64,000 nt of DNA from Arthrobacter russicus (GTDB lineage: Bacteria > Actinomycetota > Actinomycetes > Actinomycetales > Micrococcaceae). Positions 42,928 to 50,728 of this stretch are shown piece after piece. The notes beneath the pieces are model-generated. The model ran no database searches and was not told the origin of the DNA. It worked only from the letters and a program-made list of their open reading frames with translations. Position 1 is the stretch's first letter; each line of letters starts with the position of its first letter. A program made the translations under genes and the position numbers. The stretch spans positions 310,001 through 374,000 of the forward strand of contig NZ_JAVDQF010000001.1 in the NCBI RefSeq assembly GCF_031454135.1, read 5' to 3'.

Positions 42928-44547
42928 GTGAACCCATCTGCCATCGGGACGGCTCCGGCCGATTCCGCGGAGAGCTTTGACTATGTCGTCGTCGGTGCCG
43001 GATCCGCAGGAGCCGCACTCGCCGCCAAACTGACCGAGGATCCGGCGGTTTCGGTACTGCTGCTCGAGGCGGGCCGACCGGACAACAAGCTCGAAATCCA
43101 TATTCCGGCCGCCTTCTCCGCACTTTTCCGTTCGGCGGCCGACTGGAACTACGACACCGCACCCCAGGCCGAGTTGAACCACCGCCAGGTCTATTGGCCC
43201 CGGGGCAAGACGCTGGGCGGGTCGTCGTCGATCAATGCGATGATGTGGATCCGCGGGTTCGCGGCCGACTACCGCGCCTGGGGGCAGGCCGCCGGCGCCG
43301 AATGGTCCTGGGAAGCCCTGCTGCCGTATTTCCGCCGGATCGAGAACATCGCAGGGAGTTCCGACCCGGACCACGGACATGCCGGCCCGATGATCGTGGA
43401 GCCGCAGCGCAGCCCCCGCGCGCACACCGCAGCCTTTTTGAACGCCGCCGCCGAGCTGGGCTACCCGATGGCGCCGCAGAACACCGAGGCCCCGCTCGGC
43501 TTCAGCGAGACCTTGGTGAATCAGCACCGGGGTTCGCGGTTCAGCGTTGCGGACGCCTACTTGAAACCGGCGAAACGCCGCGGCAATCTCACCATCCGGA
43601 CCGACGCCCAGGTCAGCAAGGTGCTGTTCGAAGGCCGCCGCGCCGTCGGCGTCGCGTATCGGCAGCACGGACCGCGCACCGCACGGGCGCGGCGGGAGGT
43701 GATCCTCAGCGGCGGATCGGTCAACACCCCGCAGCTGCTGATGCTCTCCGGCATCGGGGCGTCGGAGCAACTGCGCCGCCACGGCATCGACGTAGTGGCC
43801 AACTCCCCCGAGGTCGGCAAGAACCTCTACGACCACTTGCTCTCCGGACTGATCAAAAATGCGGTCGGAGACACCTTGTTCACCGCCAAAAAACCCCGCC
43901 AACTGGCCGACTACCTGCTGCGCAAGCAGGGCATGCTCACCTCGAACGTGGCCGAAGCCTACGGATTCGTCAAGACCGATCCGGGGCTGGCTTTCCCGGA
44001 CATCGAAATCATCTTCGCTCCGGTGGCCTTCGTCGGCGAAGGGCTGGTTCCGCCGCCGGCGCACGGGCTCACCATCGGCGCGATCCTGCTACAGCCGGAA
44101 AGCTCTGGAAGCGTCGAGCTGGCCTCTGCCGATCCCTTTGCCAAGCCGAACATCGATCCGCGGTACCTCAGCGACCCGGCGGGAAAAGACCGGGCCACCC
44201 TGACCGCCGGAATCCGGATCTGTCATGCTTTGCTGCACACCAAGGCCTTAGACGGCAGCCTCTCCGAGGGCTACCTGATGCCCGAGAACGCAGACCGGTT
44301 GCCGGTTCCGGAACTGATCCAACTCGCCATCGACCAGCACGCGCAGACGCTTTACCACCCGATCGGAACCGCACGGATGGGCACCGATCCGGGATCTGTC
44401 GTGGACCCGCAACTTCGGGTACGCGGCGTTGCGGGCCTGCGCGTGGCCGACGCGTCCGTGATGCCGAACATCATTCGCGGGCACACCAATGCGCCGAGCG
44501 TCGTGATCGGCGAAAAAGCCGCGGAACTGTTGATTGCCGCCGGATGA
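42928..44547 (+). CDS. GMC-family oxidoreductase (FAD-dependent alcohol dehydrogenase type)
   Basis: The 539-residue GMC enzyme has FDYVVVGAGSAGAALAAKL at about residues 17-35, the signature PRGKTLGGSSSINAMMWIRG and the second signature GSVNTPQLLMLSGIG. The C-terminal active-site His is in LYHPIGTARMG, and an Asn in HTNAPSVVIGEKA. It oxidises an alcohol using FAD and passes electrons to a non-oxygen acceptor. A GTG start at 42928 follows GGGAGC. It resembles choline or alkanol dehydrogenases; in this location it could oxidise terpenoid or fatty alcohols. It diverges from the acyl-CoA ligase gene. Confidence 0.87.
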   Translation: MNPSAIGTAPADSAESFDYVVVGAGSAGAALAAKLTEDPAVSVLLLEAGRPDNKLEIHIPAAFSALFRSAADWNYDTAPQAELNHRQVYWPRGKTLGGSSSINAMMWIRGFAADYRAWGQAAGAEWSWEALLPYFRRIENIAGSSDPDHGHAGPMIVEPQRSPRAHTAAFLNAAAELGYPMAPQNTEAPLGFSETLVNQHRGSRFSVADAYLKPAKRRGNLTIRTDAQVSKVLFEGRRAVGVAYRQHGPRTARARREVILSGGSVNTPQLLMLSGIGASEQLRRHGIDVVANSPEVGKNLYDHLLSGLIKNAVGDTLFTAKKPRQLADYLLRKQGMLTSNVAEAYGFVKTDPGLAFPDIEIIFAPVAFVGEGLVPPPAHGLTIGAILLQPESSGSVELASADPFAKPNIDPRYLSDPAGKDRATLTAGIRICHALLHTKALDGSLSEGYLMPENADRLPVPELIQLAIDQHAQTLYHPIGTARMGTDPGSVVDPQLRVRGVAGLRVADASVMPNIIRGHTNAPSVVIGEKAAELLIAAG

Positions 44548-44720
44548 CGGCGTTCTGAGCAGCGCTTCCACCGAGTTGTCCACATTCCCCGACCTGCCTG
44601 GCACAATCCTTCGGCCAGCCTGGTCTATCAGCTAGGCTGTCCAGACAGATTGGCCGGGGGGACAATTTGCCAGTCGACCCTCCGCTGATTCCATTCGATA
44701 CAGCAGGGGGCTGTTTCCCG

Positions 44721-46298
44721 ATGCAGACAATGACGTCGCAGCTAGACCGCAATAACTCGACCAAGAAAGTTCCGCGTGGCCTTCCCGGCGCTTTTCGCAG
44801 TGCACCGGTAGTCGGCAGGATCCTGGGGCCACTGTTGGCGCTGGCAGTATACTTCCTCTTGCCCGAAGACCCGGCGCTGACCGCAGACGCCCGCAGCGTA
44901 GCCGCAGTGGCGACCCTGATTGCCATCTGGTGGATGACCGAGGCCCTGCCGCTCGCGGTGACTTCGTTGTTGCCGCTGGTACTGCTGCCCTTGACCGGCG
45001 CGGTCCAGGTTTCCGCAGCGGCGGCACCATACGCCTCGCCCATCGTGTTCCTCTTCATGGGCGGCTTCGTGATCGCCTTGTCCTTGCAACGTTGGAACCT
45101 GCACCGCAGGATCGCTTTGCTGGTGCTCCGGGCGGTCGGAACCAGGCCGCGGACCATCGTGCTGGGCATCATGGTGGCCACCGGATTCCTGAGCATGTGG
45201 GTGAACAACACCGCGACCACCGTGATGATGATCCCGATCGCCTTGAGCTTGACCGTGCTCGCGGTCCCCGGCCTCGGCGACGGCTCTCCGGGGGAAGGCC
45301 TCAAAGCCTTGGCGAAAGACAAGGATTCCCGGAACTTCACGCTTTCGATGCTGCTCGGCGTGGCCTACTCGGCCTCCATCGGCGGCTTGGGCACCCCGGT
45401 CGGCAGCACGCCGAACCTGATCCTGATGGGCTACTTGAACGAGTCCATGCCGGAACGCAGCATCAGCTTCGCGCAATGGATGCTGATCGGCATCCCCACC
45501 TCGTGGAGCTTTCTGCTGATCGGTTGGCTCGTGCTCACCCGGCTGGTCTTCCCCACCAAGCTCAAGGAAGTGGCCGGCGGCCGGGAGCAGGTTCGAGGGC
45601 AGCTGCGTGAACTGGGCCCGATGAGCCGGCAGGAGTGGGCGGTCACTGCGGTCTTCGTCAGCGCCGCATTGCTCTGGGTTTTCCGTGGTGCACTCAAGGA
45701 CATCGGTTGGCTGACTGAGCTGCTGCCTTTCCTCCCCCGGCTCACCGACGAGATGATCGCGATCGCGGCGGCAGTGGTGCTCTTCCTCTTGCCCGGCAAA
45801 GGGCGCAAGGCGCTGCTCGATTGGGACACCGTGCAGAGCGGGATCCCTTGGGGCGCGCTCCTGCTCTTCGGTGGCGGCTTGTCCTTGGCGGCAGCAGTGC
45901 AGTCCTCGAAGCTCAATACCTATATCGGCAACAATGTCACCGGCCTGGGCGCCCTGCCGGTCCTGTTGCTGATCGCCAGCGTTTGCATTCTGATCCTGCT
46001 GTTGACCGAACTGACCAGCAATACCGCGACGGCTGCGACCTTCATCCCGGTGCTGGCCGCGGTGGCGCTCAGCGTCGGCATCGATCCATTGCTGATGTTG
46101 ATTCCGGCCGCGATGGCGGCCAGCTGCGCGTTCATCCTCCCCGTCGGCACGCCGCCGAACGCCATCGTCTATGGAACCGGATACGTGCCGATCAGTCAGA
46201 TGATCCGGGCCGGTGTGGTGATGAACGTGGTTGGCGTGGTACTGATCACCGGAGCCGTGATGCTGCTCGGCCGGCCGCTGCTGGGCATCGGCGGCTGA
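44721..46298 (+). CDS. DASS-family (SLC13) dicarboxylate/anion:sodium symporter
   Basis: A 525-residue membrane protein with about twelve hydrophobic segments and the two DASS substrate/sodium loops: MWVNNTATTVMMIPIA and LTSNTATAATFIPVLAA. A third conserved region GVAYSASIGGLGTPVGSTPN and the PVGTPPNAIVYGTG motif complete the family pattern. It would import dicarboxylates such as succinate with sodium. The ATG at 44721 is chosen; a TTG at 44667 with GGGGGG upstream is an alternative. It is monocistronic. Confidence 0.88.
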   Translation: MQTMTSQLDRNNSTKKVPRGLPGAFRSAPVVGRILGPLLALAVYFLLPEDPALTADARSVAAVATLIAIWWMTEALPLAVTSLLPLVLLPLTGAVQVSAAAAPYASPIVFLFMGGFVIALSLQRWNLHRRIALLVLRAVGTRPRTIVLGIMVATGFLSMWVNNTATTVMMIPIALSLTVLAVPGLGDGSPGEGLKALAKDKDSRNFTLSMLLGVAYSASIGGLGTPVGSTPNLILMGYLNESMPERSISFAQWMLIGIPTSWSFLLIGWLVLTRLVFPTKLKEVAGGREQVRGQLRELGPMSRQEWAVTAVFVSAALLWVFRGALKDIGWLTELLPFLPRLTDEMIAIAAAVVLFLLPGKGRKALLDWDTVQSGIPWGALLLFGGGLSLAAAVQSSKLNTYIGNNVTGLGALPVLLLIASVCILILLLTELTSNTATAATFIPVLAAVALSVGIDPLLMLIPAAMAASCAFILPVGTPPNAIVYGTGYVPISQMIRAGVVMNVVGVVLITGAVMLLGRPLLGIGG

Positions 46299-46332
46299 GC
46301 CGGTAAGGGCGGGTTCGGGCATTTAGCAGAGC

Positions 46333-46354
46333 GCCCCGATTCATTTACCGGGGC
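46333..46354 (+). terminator. Short GC hairpin after the DASS transporter gene
   Basis: GCCCCG (46333-46338) and CGGGGC (46349-46354) with a 10-base loop, 35 bases after the stop. No T-run follows, so this is a weak candidate. Confidence 0.3.
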
Positions 46355-46432
46355 TACGTCGTTGCCTAGATTCCAAGATTCCAGGATCTGCACGGAAGCG
46401 CTGAGTCAGGTTGTATCAACAACTCTTGACAT

Positions 46433-46472
46433 GTGAGCTGGCTCACTTTGCGGTTTGTTACTGAACGGTAAC
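46433..46472 (+). promoter_or_regulatory. Promoter/operator region of the GDSL hydrolase gene
   Basis: TTGACA at 46426-46431 is a possible -35 element. It is followed by the inverted repeat GTGAGC-TG-GCTCAC (46433-46446), and further downstream by GTTACTGAACGGTAAC (46457-46472), a TetR-type palindrome related to those at 5334 and 42748. Both repeats are upstream of the ATG at 46521, and a convincing -10 element is not obvious. Confidence 0.45.
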
Positions 46473-46520
46473 TTGCTCGTTCTTCCCGCTGCATCTCGCC
46501 ACGACGAAAGATCCTCAACC

Positions 46521-47636
46521 ATGCGGAAAAATGCCCGAGCCCGCTTGCTCGCCACCCTTGCCCTCGCCACATTGGCCGGTTCCCAACTTCTCGGCTCGGT
46601 GCCCGCACAAGCGGCGCCAGCCACGCTGAGCGCCCCAACCTCCTTCCTCGGCGACCAGAGGCCGCTGACCGGGCCGATCACCCGCTATGTTGCGCTGGGC
46701 GACTCATATGCAGCCGGCCCATTGATCCCCAATACCCGGTTTTCCAATTGCATTCGCTCGACGAACAATTACGCGACCTGGCTGGCCTACAACCGGGGCC
46801 TGGTCGGCTGGTCCGGCTGGATGAACGATCAGTTCCAAGACGTTTCCTGCAGCGGTGCGACCACGGACGCGATAGCCCACCGCGCGCAGTACACCCAGAT
46901 CGGAATCCTACCCGTGGACGAAGCCCCGGAATTGGACGCGGTTACCCCGTCGACGGATTTGGTGACGATCTCCATGGGTGGAAATGACGAAGGCTTCTTC
47001 GGCTCCCTGGTCGCACAATGCCCCGCAGTCAAGGACCGCGCGCCGAAGGGCTCGCCGTGCCGCGATTTCTTCCGAACCAAGAACGGCTACGACCAGTGGG
47101 AAGCCACGATTGCCCGAACTCAGGACCGGCTCACTGATGCCCTGGCCGCGATCCGGGCCAAAGCCGCGCCCGGCGCCCGGATCCTGGTCGTCGGCTACGG
47201 TCTGCGGCTGCCCGAAGACGGCACCACCTGCAGTGCGCTGGACATCGCCAAAGGCGACTACAGGTATCTCAATGAGCAGTCGACCAAGCTCAACTTGGCA
47301 GTCGCCGCGGCTGCCCGGTCACAACACGTCGGCTATGTCGACAGCTACTCGGCAACCGCCGGCCATACCCCTTGCGATCCGAATCCGTTCATCCAGGGGT
47401 CGAGCACCAATGTTTTCAGCGCTGTGGCCAACCATCCGACCAAGGCCGGCATGATTTCGACCGCCGACCGGATCGACCAGGTGCTCCGAGGCAACGCCAC
47501 TACCGCTTCACCGGCCCGGAAGGCCGATCCCTCGGCGACCCTCGGCGCCCCGGCCACTGATTCGCAGGCCCAGATCAACCAGCAGGTCGCCGACCAGCTG
47601 AACGCCGGAGACGACAGTTCCCTGCTACCGAAATAG
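46521..47636 (+). CDS. Secreted SGNH/GDSL-family lipase/esterase
   Basis: The 371-residue protein has an N-terminal signal peptide (MRKNARARLLATLALATLAG, cleavage probably after AQA near residue 31). It is followed by the SGNH blocks: GDSYAAG with the catalytic serine (Ser62), the block II glycine in CSGATTD, GGNDEGF (block III Asn) and the block V histidine in NHPTKAG. Four to six cysteines suggest disulfides. It would hydrolyse acyl esters outside the cell. The C-terminal 40 residues are Ala/Pro/Gln rich. Promoter palindromes shared with other lipid genes suggest common control. Confidence 0.88.
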   Translation: MRKNARARLLATLALATLAGSQLLGSVPAQAAPATLSAPTSFLGDQRPLTGPITRYVALGDSYAAGPLIPNTRFSNCIRSTNNYATWLAYNRGLVGWSGWMNDQFQDVSCSGATTDAIAHRAQYTQIGILPVDEAPELDAVTPSTDLVTISMGGNDEGFFGSLVAQCPAVKDRAPKGSPCRDFFRTKNGYDQWEATIARTQDRLTDALAAIRAKAAPGARILVVGYGLRLPEDGTTCSALDIAKGDYRYLNEQSTKLNLAVAAAARSQHVGYVDSYSATAGHTPCDPNPFIQGSSTNVFSAVANHPTKAGMISTADRIDQVLRGNATTASPARKADPSATLGAPATDSQAQINQQVADQLNAGDDSSLLPK

Positions 47637-47712
47637 CTTCCGCACCCGGCCGCGCAAGACGGAACGAAGTCACGAAGTTGATCGAGTGATCATGTTCGTT
47701 TACGGTTCCGGT

Positions 47713-48171
47713 ATGGGACATTCCAGGCGCTTGGGCAGCATCATCTCCGTGCTGTCTGGCGGCCTGCTGCTCAGCGGCTGCGTGGCGGTCTTCCCGCCGG
47801 ATGATGCGGCGGCGGGCAGCGCAGCAGCCGATGGCCAACCGGCGCAGCAGAGTTGCCAACAGCTCGAAGCCGCGATGAACCGGATGGTCGACGGCCGGAC
47901 GAATGGGCCAGGGACCCAGGATGCGATCCTGGCAAATCTCCGGAGGTTCCAACAGGATCTCGCTGCGGCCAGCCAACAAGCCGCCGACCCCGCGCTGAAG
48001 GCCGGCCTGGTGGACTACAGCGAGAGTCTCAGCAGATATCTCCAGGTACTGGAGGACAGCAAAGCCACGCAGCAGCCGGACCAGCAGAGGTTCGAAGCGA
48101 CCTCGGCGGAAACCAAGACCAAGGCGAAGCAGGCCGATGCGCTTTGCCAGCCCTACCTGGAGCCCAAGTAG
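47713..48171 (+). CDS. Putative lipoprotein, function unknown
   Basis: From ATG at 47713 the protein is 152 residues and begins MGHSRRLGSIISVLSGG, a signal peptide ending in the lipobox LLSGC, so it is probably anchored outside by a lipidated cysteine. The mature part is helical, Gln/Ala rich, with two further cysteines (QSCQQL and ALCQPY). A longer start (GTG 47686 or ATG 47692) cannot be excluded because no ribosome site is clear. It is followed closely by two paralogous membrane-protein genes, and may belong with them. No family was recognised. Confidence 0.65.
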   Translation: MGHSRRLGSIISVLSGGLLLSGCVAVFPPDDAAAGSAAADGQPAQQSCQQLEAAMNRMVDGRTNGPGTQDAILANLRRFQQDLAAASQQAADPALKAGLVDYSESLSRYLQVLEDSKATQQPDQQRFEATSAETKTKAKQADALCQPYLEPK

Positions 48172-48173
48172 AC

Positions 48174-48794
48174 ATGGCAGCATCCGCCCGGGCCACGCAA
48201 AGCAGCAAGCCGCCAAGGACCGGTTCGTGGCAGCAGGACGGTGATTCCAGTGTGCTCCAATTCACCGCGCTCCCCATGCGCATGCATACTCTGGCACTCG
48301 TGATCACGCTCATGGTGTTGCCGATCGGCGCGGCCACCGCAGCGATGCTGATCAGCTTGGACATGATGAATTTCCGCTTTCCGGTTCGCGTGACGATAGT
48401 CGTCGTCGGCCTCGGGCTCGCCGTCCCGGTCTGCCTCATATTCTTCCGGACTATCCGTGCCCTGGCCACGGAATACACGGTGCGGCTCACGCCGTCCCGG
48501 ATCGATATCAGTTCTGCCCGCGAACAGCAGAGCTTCGCGCTGCAGGACATCCGGCTGCTGCGCTGGCGGTCCCAAACCGACTATGCGCGATTGGTCCTGG
48601 TGACTGGAACCCGGAAAATTTCCCTGCTGGCCGGATTGCGGCGAGCACGGCTCCGAAGCGACCGAAGTATCGTCTTGCCGCCGATCCCGGAGGGATATCA
48701 GCAGCACCTGGCTAGTCTGGGCTTCTCCATGCGCCGGACCTGGCGCGCGCCGGACCTGGTCAGCTTCCGGCGCGCGGACGGGGCCCAGCCATGA
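48174..48794 (+). CDS. Membrane protein of unknown function, tandem copy 1
   Basis: A 206-residue protein with two membrane helices (about residues 41-62 and 74-96) and a cytoplasmic C-terminal domain containing EYTVRLTPSRIDIS, LQDIRLLRWRSQTDYARLV and LPPIPEGYQQ. The soluble part, a run of short strands, looks like a small PH-like domain, but this is a guess. GGAG precedes the ATG by 11 bases. The start follows the lipoprotein stop by two bases. Copy 2 lies 69 bases downstream and matches over nearly the whole length. Confidence 0.7.
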   Translation: MAASARATQSSKPPRTGSWQQDGDSSVLQFTALPMRMHTLALVITLMVLPIGAATAAMLISLDMMNFRFPVRVTIVVVGLGLAVPVCLIFFRTIRALATEYTVRLTPSRIDISSAREQQSFALQDIRLLRWRSQTDYARLVLVTGTRKISLLAGLRRARLRSDRSIVLPPIPEGYQQHLASLGFSMRRTWRAPDLVSFRRADGAQP

Positions 48795-48863
48795 GCACCG
48801 GGCCAGGCAGCCGAGAAGCCCCGCAGCAGCACAGGCAGTTGATGCGAAAGTTGTTGCAAAGCC

Positions 48864-49454
48864 ATGCAACCGACTGAATCCAGCGAGGCCGGTCCGTGGC
48901 AGCGGGAGGGGAAGTCCCAGATCCTCCGGTTCCGGGCCATCGCCTTGCCGATGCCGGCCTTCGGGCTCTTGCTTGGGTGCCTGCTGCTCCTGCCGGTCGG
49001 CAGCGCGACCGTACTGATCGGGATGGGCCTCGGCCCGCTCGACGGCATGCTGCCGGTACGCGGTCTGACATTGATCTTCGGAGCCGCCCTCGGTCTGGCC
49101 CTGTGCTACGCGCTGTCCGCGGCGCTCCGCTCGGTGGCATCGGAGTACACGGTCAGGCTCTCCCCGAGCGGGATCGAGATCAGCGCTCCGTGCCGCGAAC
49201 GGTTCATCGAACTGCAGGACATCCGGATTCTGCGCTGGCGGTACTCCTCGGATTTCGCCCGTCTGGTCGTAGTGACCGGCGGTGGCACGACGTCGCTGCT
49301 GCTCGGATTGCGCAAGTCGCAGCTCCGGAACGGGCAACAGACGGCTTTGCCGCCGATCCCGGAAGAATGCCAGCAACTTTTGATCCGCAACGGCTTGTCC
49401 GCGCACAGATCCCGGCGTGCTCAGGACCTGCTCGTCTTCCATCGCGGGGACTAG
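48864..49454 (+). CDS. Membrane protein of unknown function, tandem copy 2
   Basis: A 196-residue paralogue of the preceding protein: the same two helices (about residues 29-52 and 67-88), then EYTVRLSPSGIEIS, LQDIRILRWRYSSDFARLV and LPPIPEECQQ. The shared blocks are collinear with copy 1, so the pair arose by tandem duplication. It ends 22 bases before a strong terminator. No catalytic motif is visible, so a binding or sensory role is more likely than an enzyme, by inference. Confidence 0.7.
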   Translation: MQPTESSEAGPWQREGKSQILRFRAIALPMPAFGLLLGCLLLLPVGSATVLIGMGLGPLDGMLPVRGLTLIFGAALGLALCYALSAALRSVASEYTVRLSPSGIEISAPCRERFIELQDIRILRWRYSSDFARLVVVTGGGTTSLLLGLRKSQLRNGQQTALPPIPEECQQLLIRNGLSAHRSRRAQDLLVFHRGD

Positions 49455-49476
49455 TCCGAATCCGCGCCGGAACACG

Positions 49477-49506
49477 AAAAGGCCCGCTCCGAAGAGCGGG
49501 CCTTTT
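49477..49506. terminator. Intrinsic bidirectional terminator
   Basis: AAAAGGCCCGCTC (49477-49489), loop CGAA, GAGCGGGCCTTTT (49494-49506): a perfect 13-base stem with a T-run on each strand. It ends the plus-strand membrane-protein genes and can also end the minus-strand tRNA-Ala transcript. Confidence 0.9.
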
Positions 49507-49540
49507 ACCGTGAATCCCGAGCACTCCAGGACCCGGTCGG

Positions 49541-49613
49541 TGGAGGTAAGGGGATTCGAACCCCTGACCCCTTGCATGCCATGCAAGTGCGCTACCAGCT
49601 GCGCCATACCCCC
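49541..49613 (-). tRNA. tRNA-Ala (anticodon GGC)
   Basis: The minus strand folds into a full cloverleaf: acceptor GGGGGTA/TACCTCC with one G-T pair, D arm GCGC/GCGC, anticodon stem CTTGC/GCAAG with loop ATGGCAT (anticodon GGC), and T arm AGGGG-TTCGAAT-CCCCT. CCA is not encoded. It reads the alanine codon GCC, common in this GC-rich genome. Confidence 0.95.
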
Positions 49614-49709
49614 GTATTCAGTTCTTCCGCTGCCGAAGCAACTTGTCTATCTTAGAACAGTTTCCGGACCCTTGCCAAATCCAGGGCCGGCGTTTCGGAA
49701 ACCAGACTT

Positions 49710-50348
49710 TCAACCTTCTTGGCCGACCACGGCCTCCGGCAGGGAACCCGCGTTGTGCTCGGTCAGCCGCCAGCCACCGGGTGCGTCATGTTCTTCCAGG
49801 ACCGACCAATGGCAATTCGCCAAACCGGAGATCGCGCCCCAGTATTCGCTTGGCAAACCGAGCAAACTGGCCAGCCCGGACCGGGCGGCTCCGCCGTGCG
49901 TCACGACCACCAGAAGGCCATCCGGACGAACGCCGGCCGCAGCCGCCAGGGCTCCAGCAGCCACTCGTTCGCCGACTTCGAAACGGCTTTCTCCGCCGCC
50001 GGGCCGTACATGCACCGTGCCGGATTTCCAGGCCGCGGATTCATCCGGGAACGCCTGATCGATCTCGCTGAAGGTCAAACCCTCCCAGCGCCTGGCAAAA
50101 GTCTCGCGCAACCGCGGGTCCAGAGTCGGCACCAACCCGGTCTTTTCGGCCAGGTATCCGGCAGTCTCCCGGGTACGTGAAAGATCCGAGCTGACGATCG
50201 CCGACGGGCGCAGCCCAGCCAACAATGCGGCCGACCTGCGAGCCTGCTCCCGTCCGACGTCGTCCAGCCCGATGTCGGTTTGGCCTTGGAACCGGCCGGC
50301 CAGATTCCACTCCGTCCGGCCGTGCCGCCAGAAAAGCAGCCGCATCAT
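49710..50348 (-). CDS. Histidine phosphatase family protein
   Basis: The 212-residue protein carries the phosphohistidine motif LLFWRHGRTEWN near residues 4-15 and the second catalytic histidine in VVVTHGGAARSG, the phosphoglycerate-mutase-like fold. It would remove phosphate from a small molecule; members in this location are often annotated as phosphoglycerate mutase or phosphatase without proof. The start ATG at 50348 overlaps the rsfS stop (ATGA), so the two are coupled. A longer frame upstream only shadows rsfS. Confidence 0.87.
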   Translation of the reverse strand: MMRLLFWRHGRTEWNLAGRFQGQTDIGLDDVGREQARRSAALLAGLRPSAIVSSDLSRTRETAGYLAEKTGLVPTLDPRLRETFARRWEGLTFSEIDQAFPDESAAWKSGTVHVRPGGGESRFEVGERVAAGALAAAAGVRPDGLLVVVTHGGAARSGLASLLGLPSEYWGAISGLANCHWSVLEEHDAPGGWRLTEHNAGSLPEAVVGQEG

Positions 50349-50707
50349 GAACCGAGTTGCAAGTCCACTACCGGGCAGTCTTTCCACAACCGGTCCAGGG
50401 CGTAGAACACCCGGTCCTCTTCATGCTGCACGTGGACCACGACTTCGACGTAATCCAGCAAAACCCAGCGCCCCTCGGAACGCCCTTCCCGCCGCACCGG
50501 CCGGAGATTCTGCTTCAACAGCTCTTCTTCGATGCCGTCGACGATCGCATTCACCTGGCGTTCGCTCGGTGCCGAGGCGATCAGGAAGATGTCGGTGATC
50601 GCGAGTTGGTCGCTGACGTCCAATGCGGTGATGTCTTGGGCCAGTTTCTCCGAAGCGGCGTGCGCGGCCGCGCGCGCCAGGGCGAGAGAACTCTCAGTAG
50701 CAGTCAA
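50345..50707 (-). CDS. rsfS: Ribosome silencing factor RsfS
   Basis: The 120-residue RsfS (DUF143/Iojap) protein has ITALDVSDQLAITDIFLIASA at about residues 26-46 and the C-terminal WVLLDYVEVVVHVQHEEDRVFY. It binds ribosomal protein L14 and blocks joining of the subunits during starvation. A TTG start at 50707 is chosen because GAGGAG lies five to six bases upstream. The gene is followed with a four-base overlap by the phosphatase and preceded by a large hypothetical gene and nadD, the usual neighbour. Confidence 0.92.
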   Translation of the reverse strand: MTATESSLALARAAAHAASEKLAQDITALDVSDQLAITDIFLIASAPSERQVNAIVDGIEEELLKQNLRPVRREGRSEGRWVLLDYVEVVVHVQHEEDRVFYALDRLWKDCPVVDLQLGS

Positions 50708-50728
50708 TGTGCTCCTCAAATGGGCGGC

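Noticed and set aside
44742-46322. A 526-codon minus-strand frame opposite the DASS transporter
   Set aside because: His/Gln-rich shadow product, no start signals; the plus-strand frame has clear transporter motifs.
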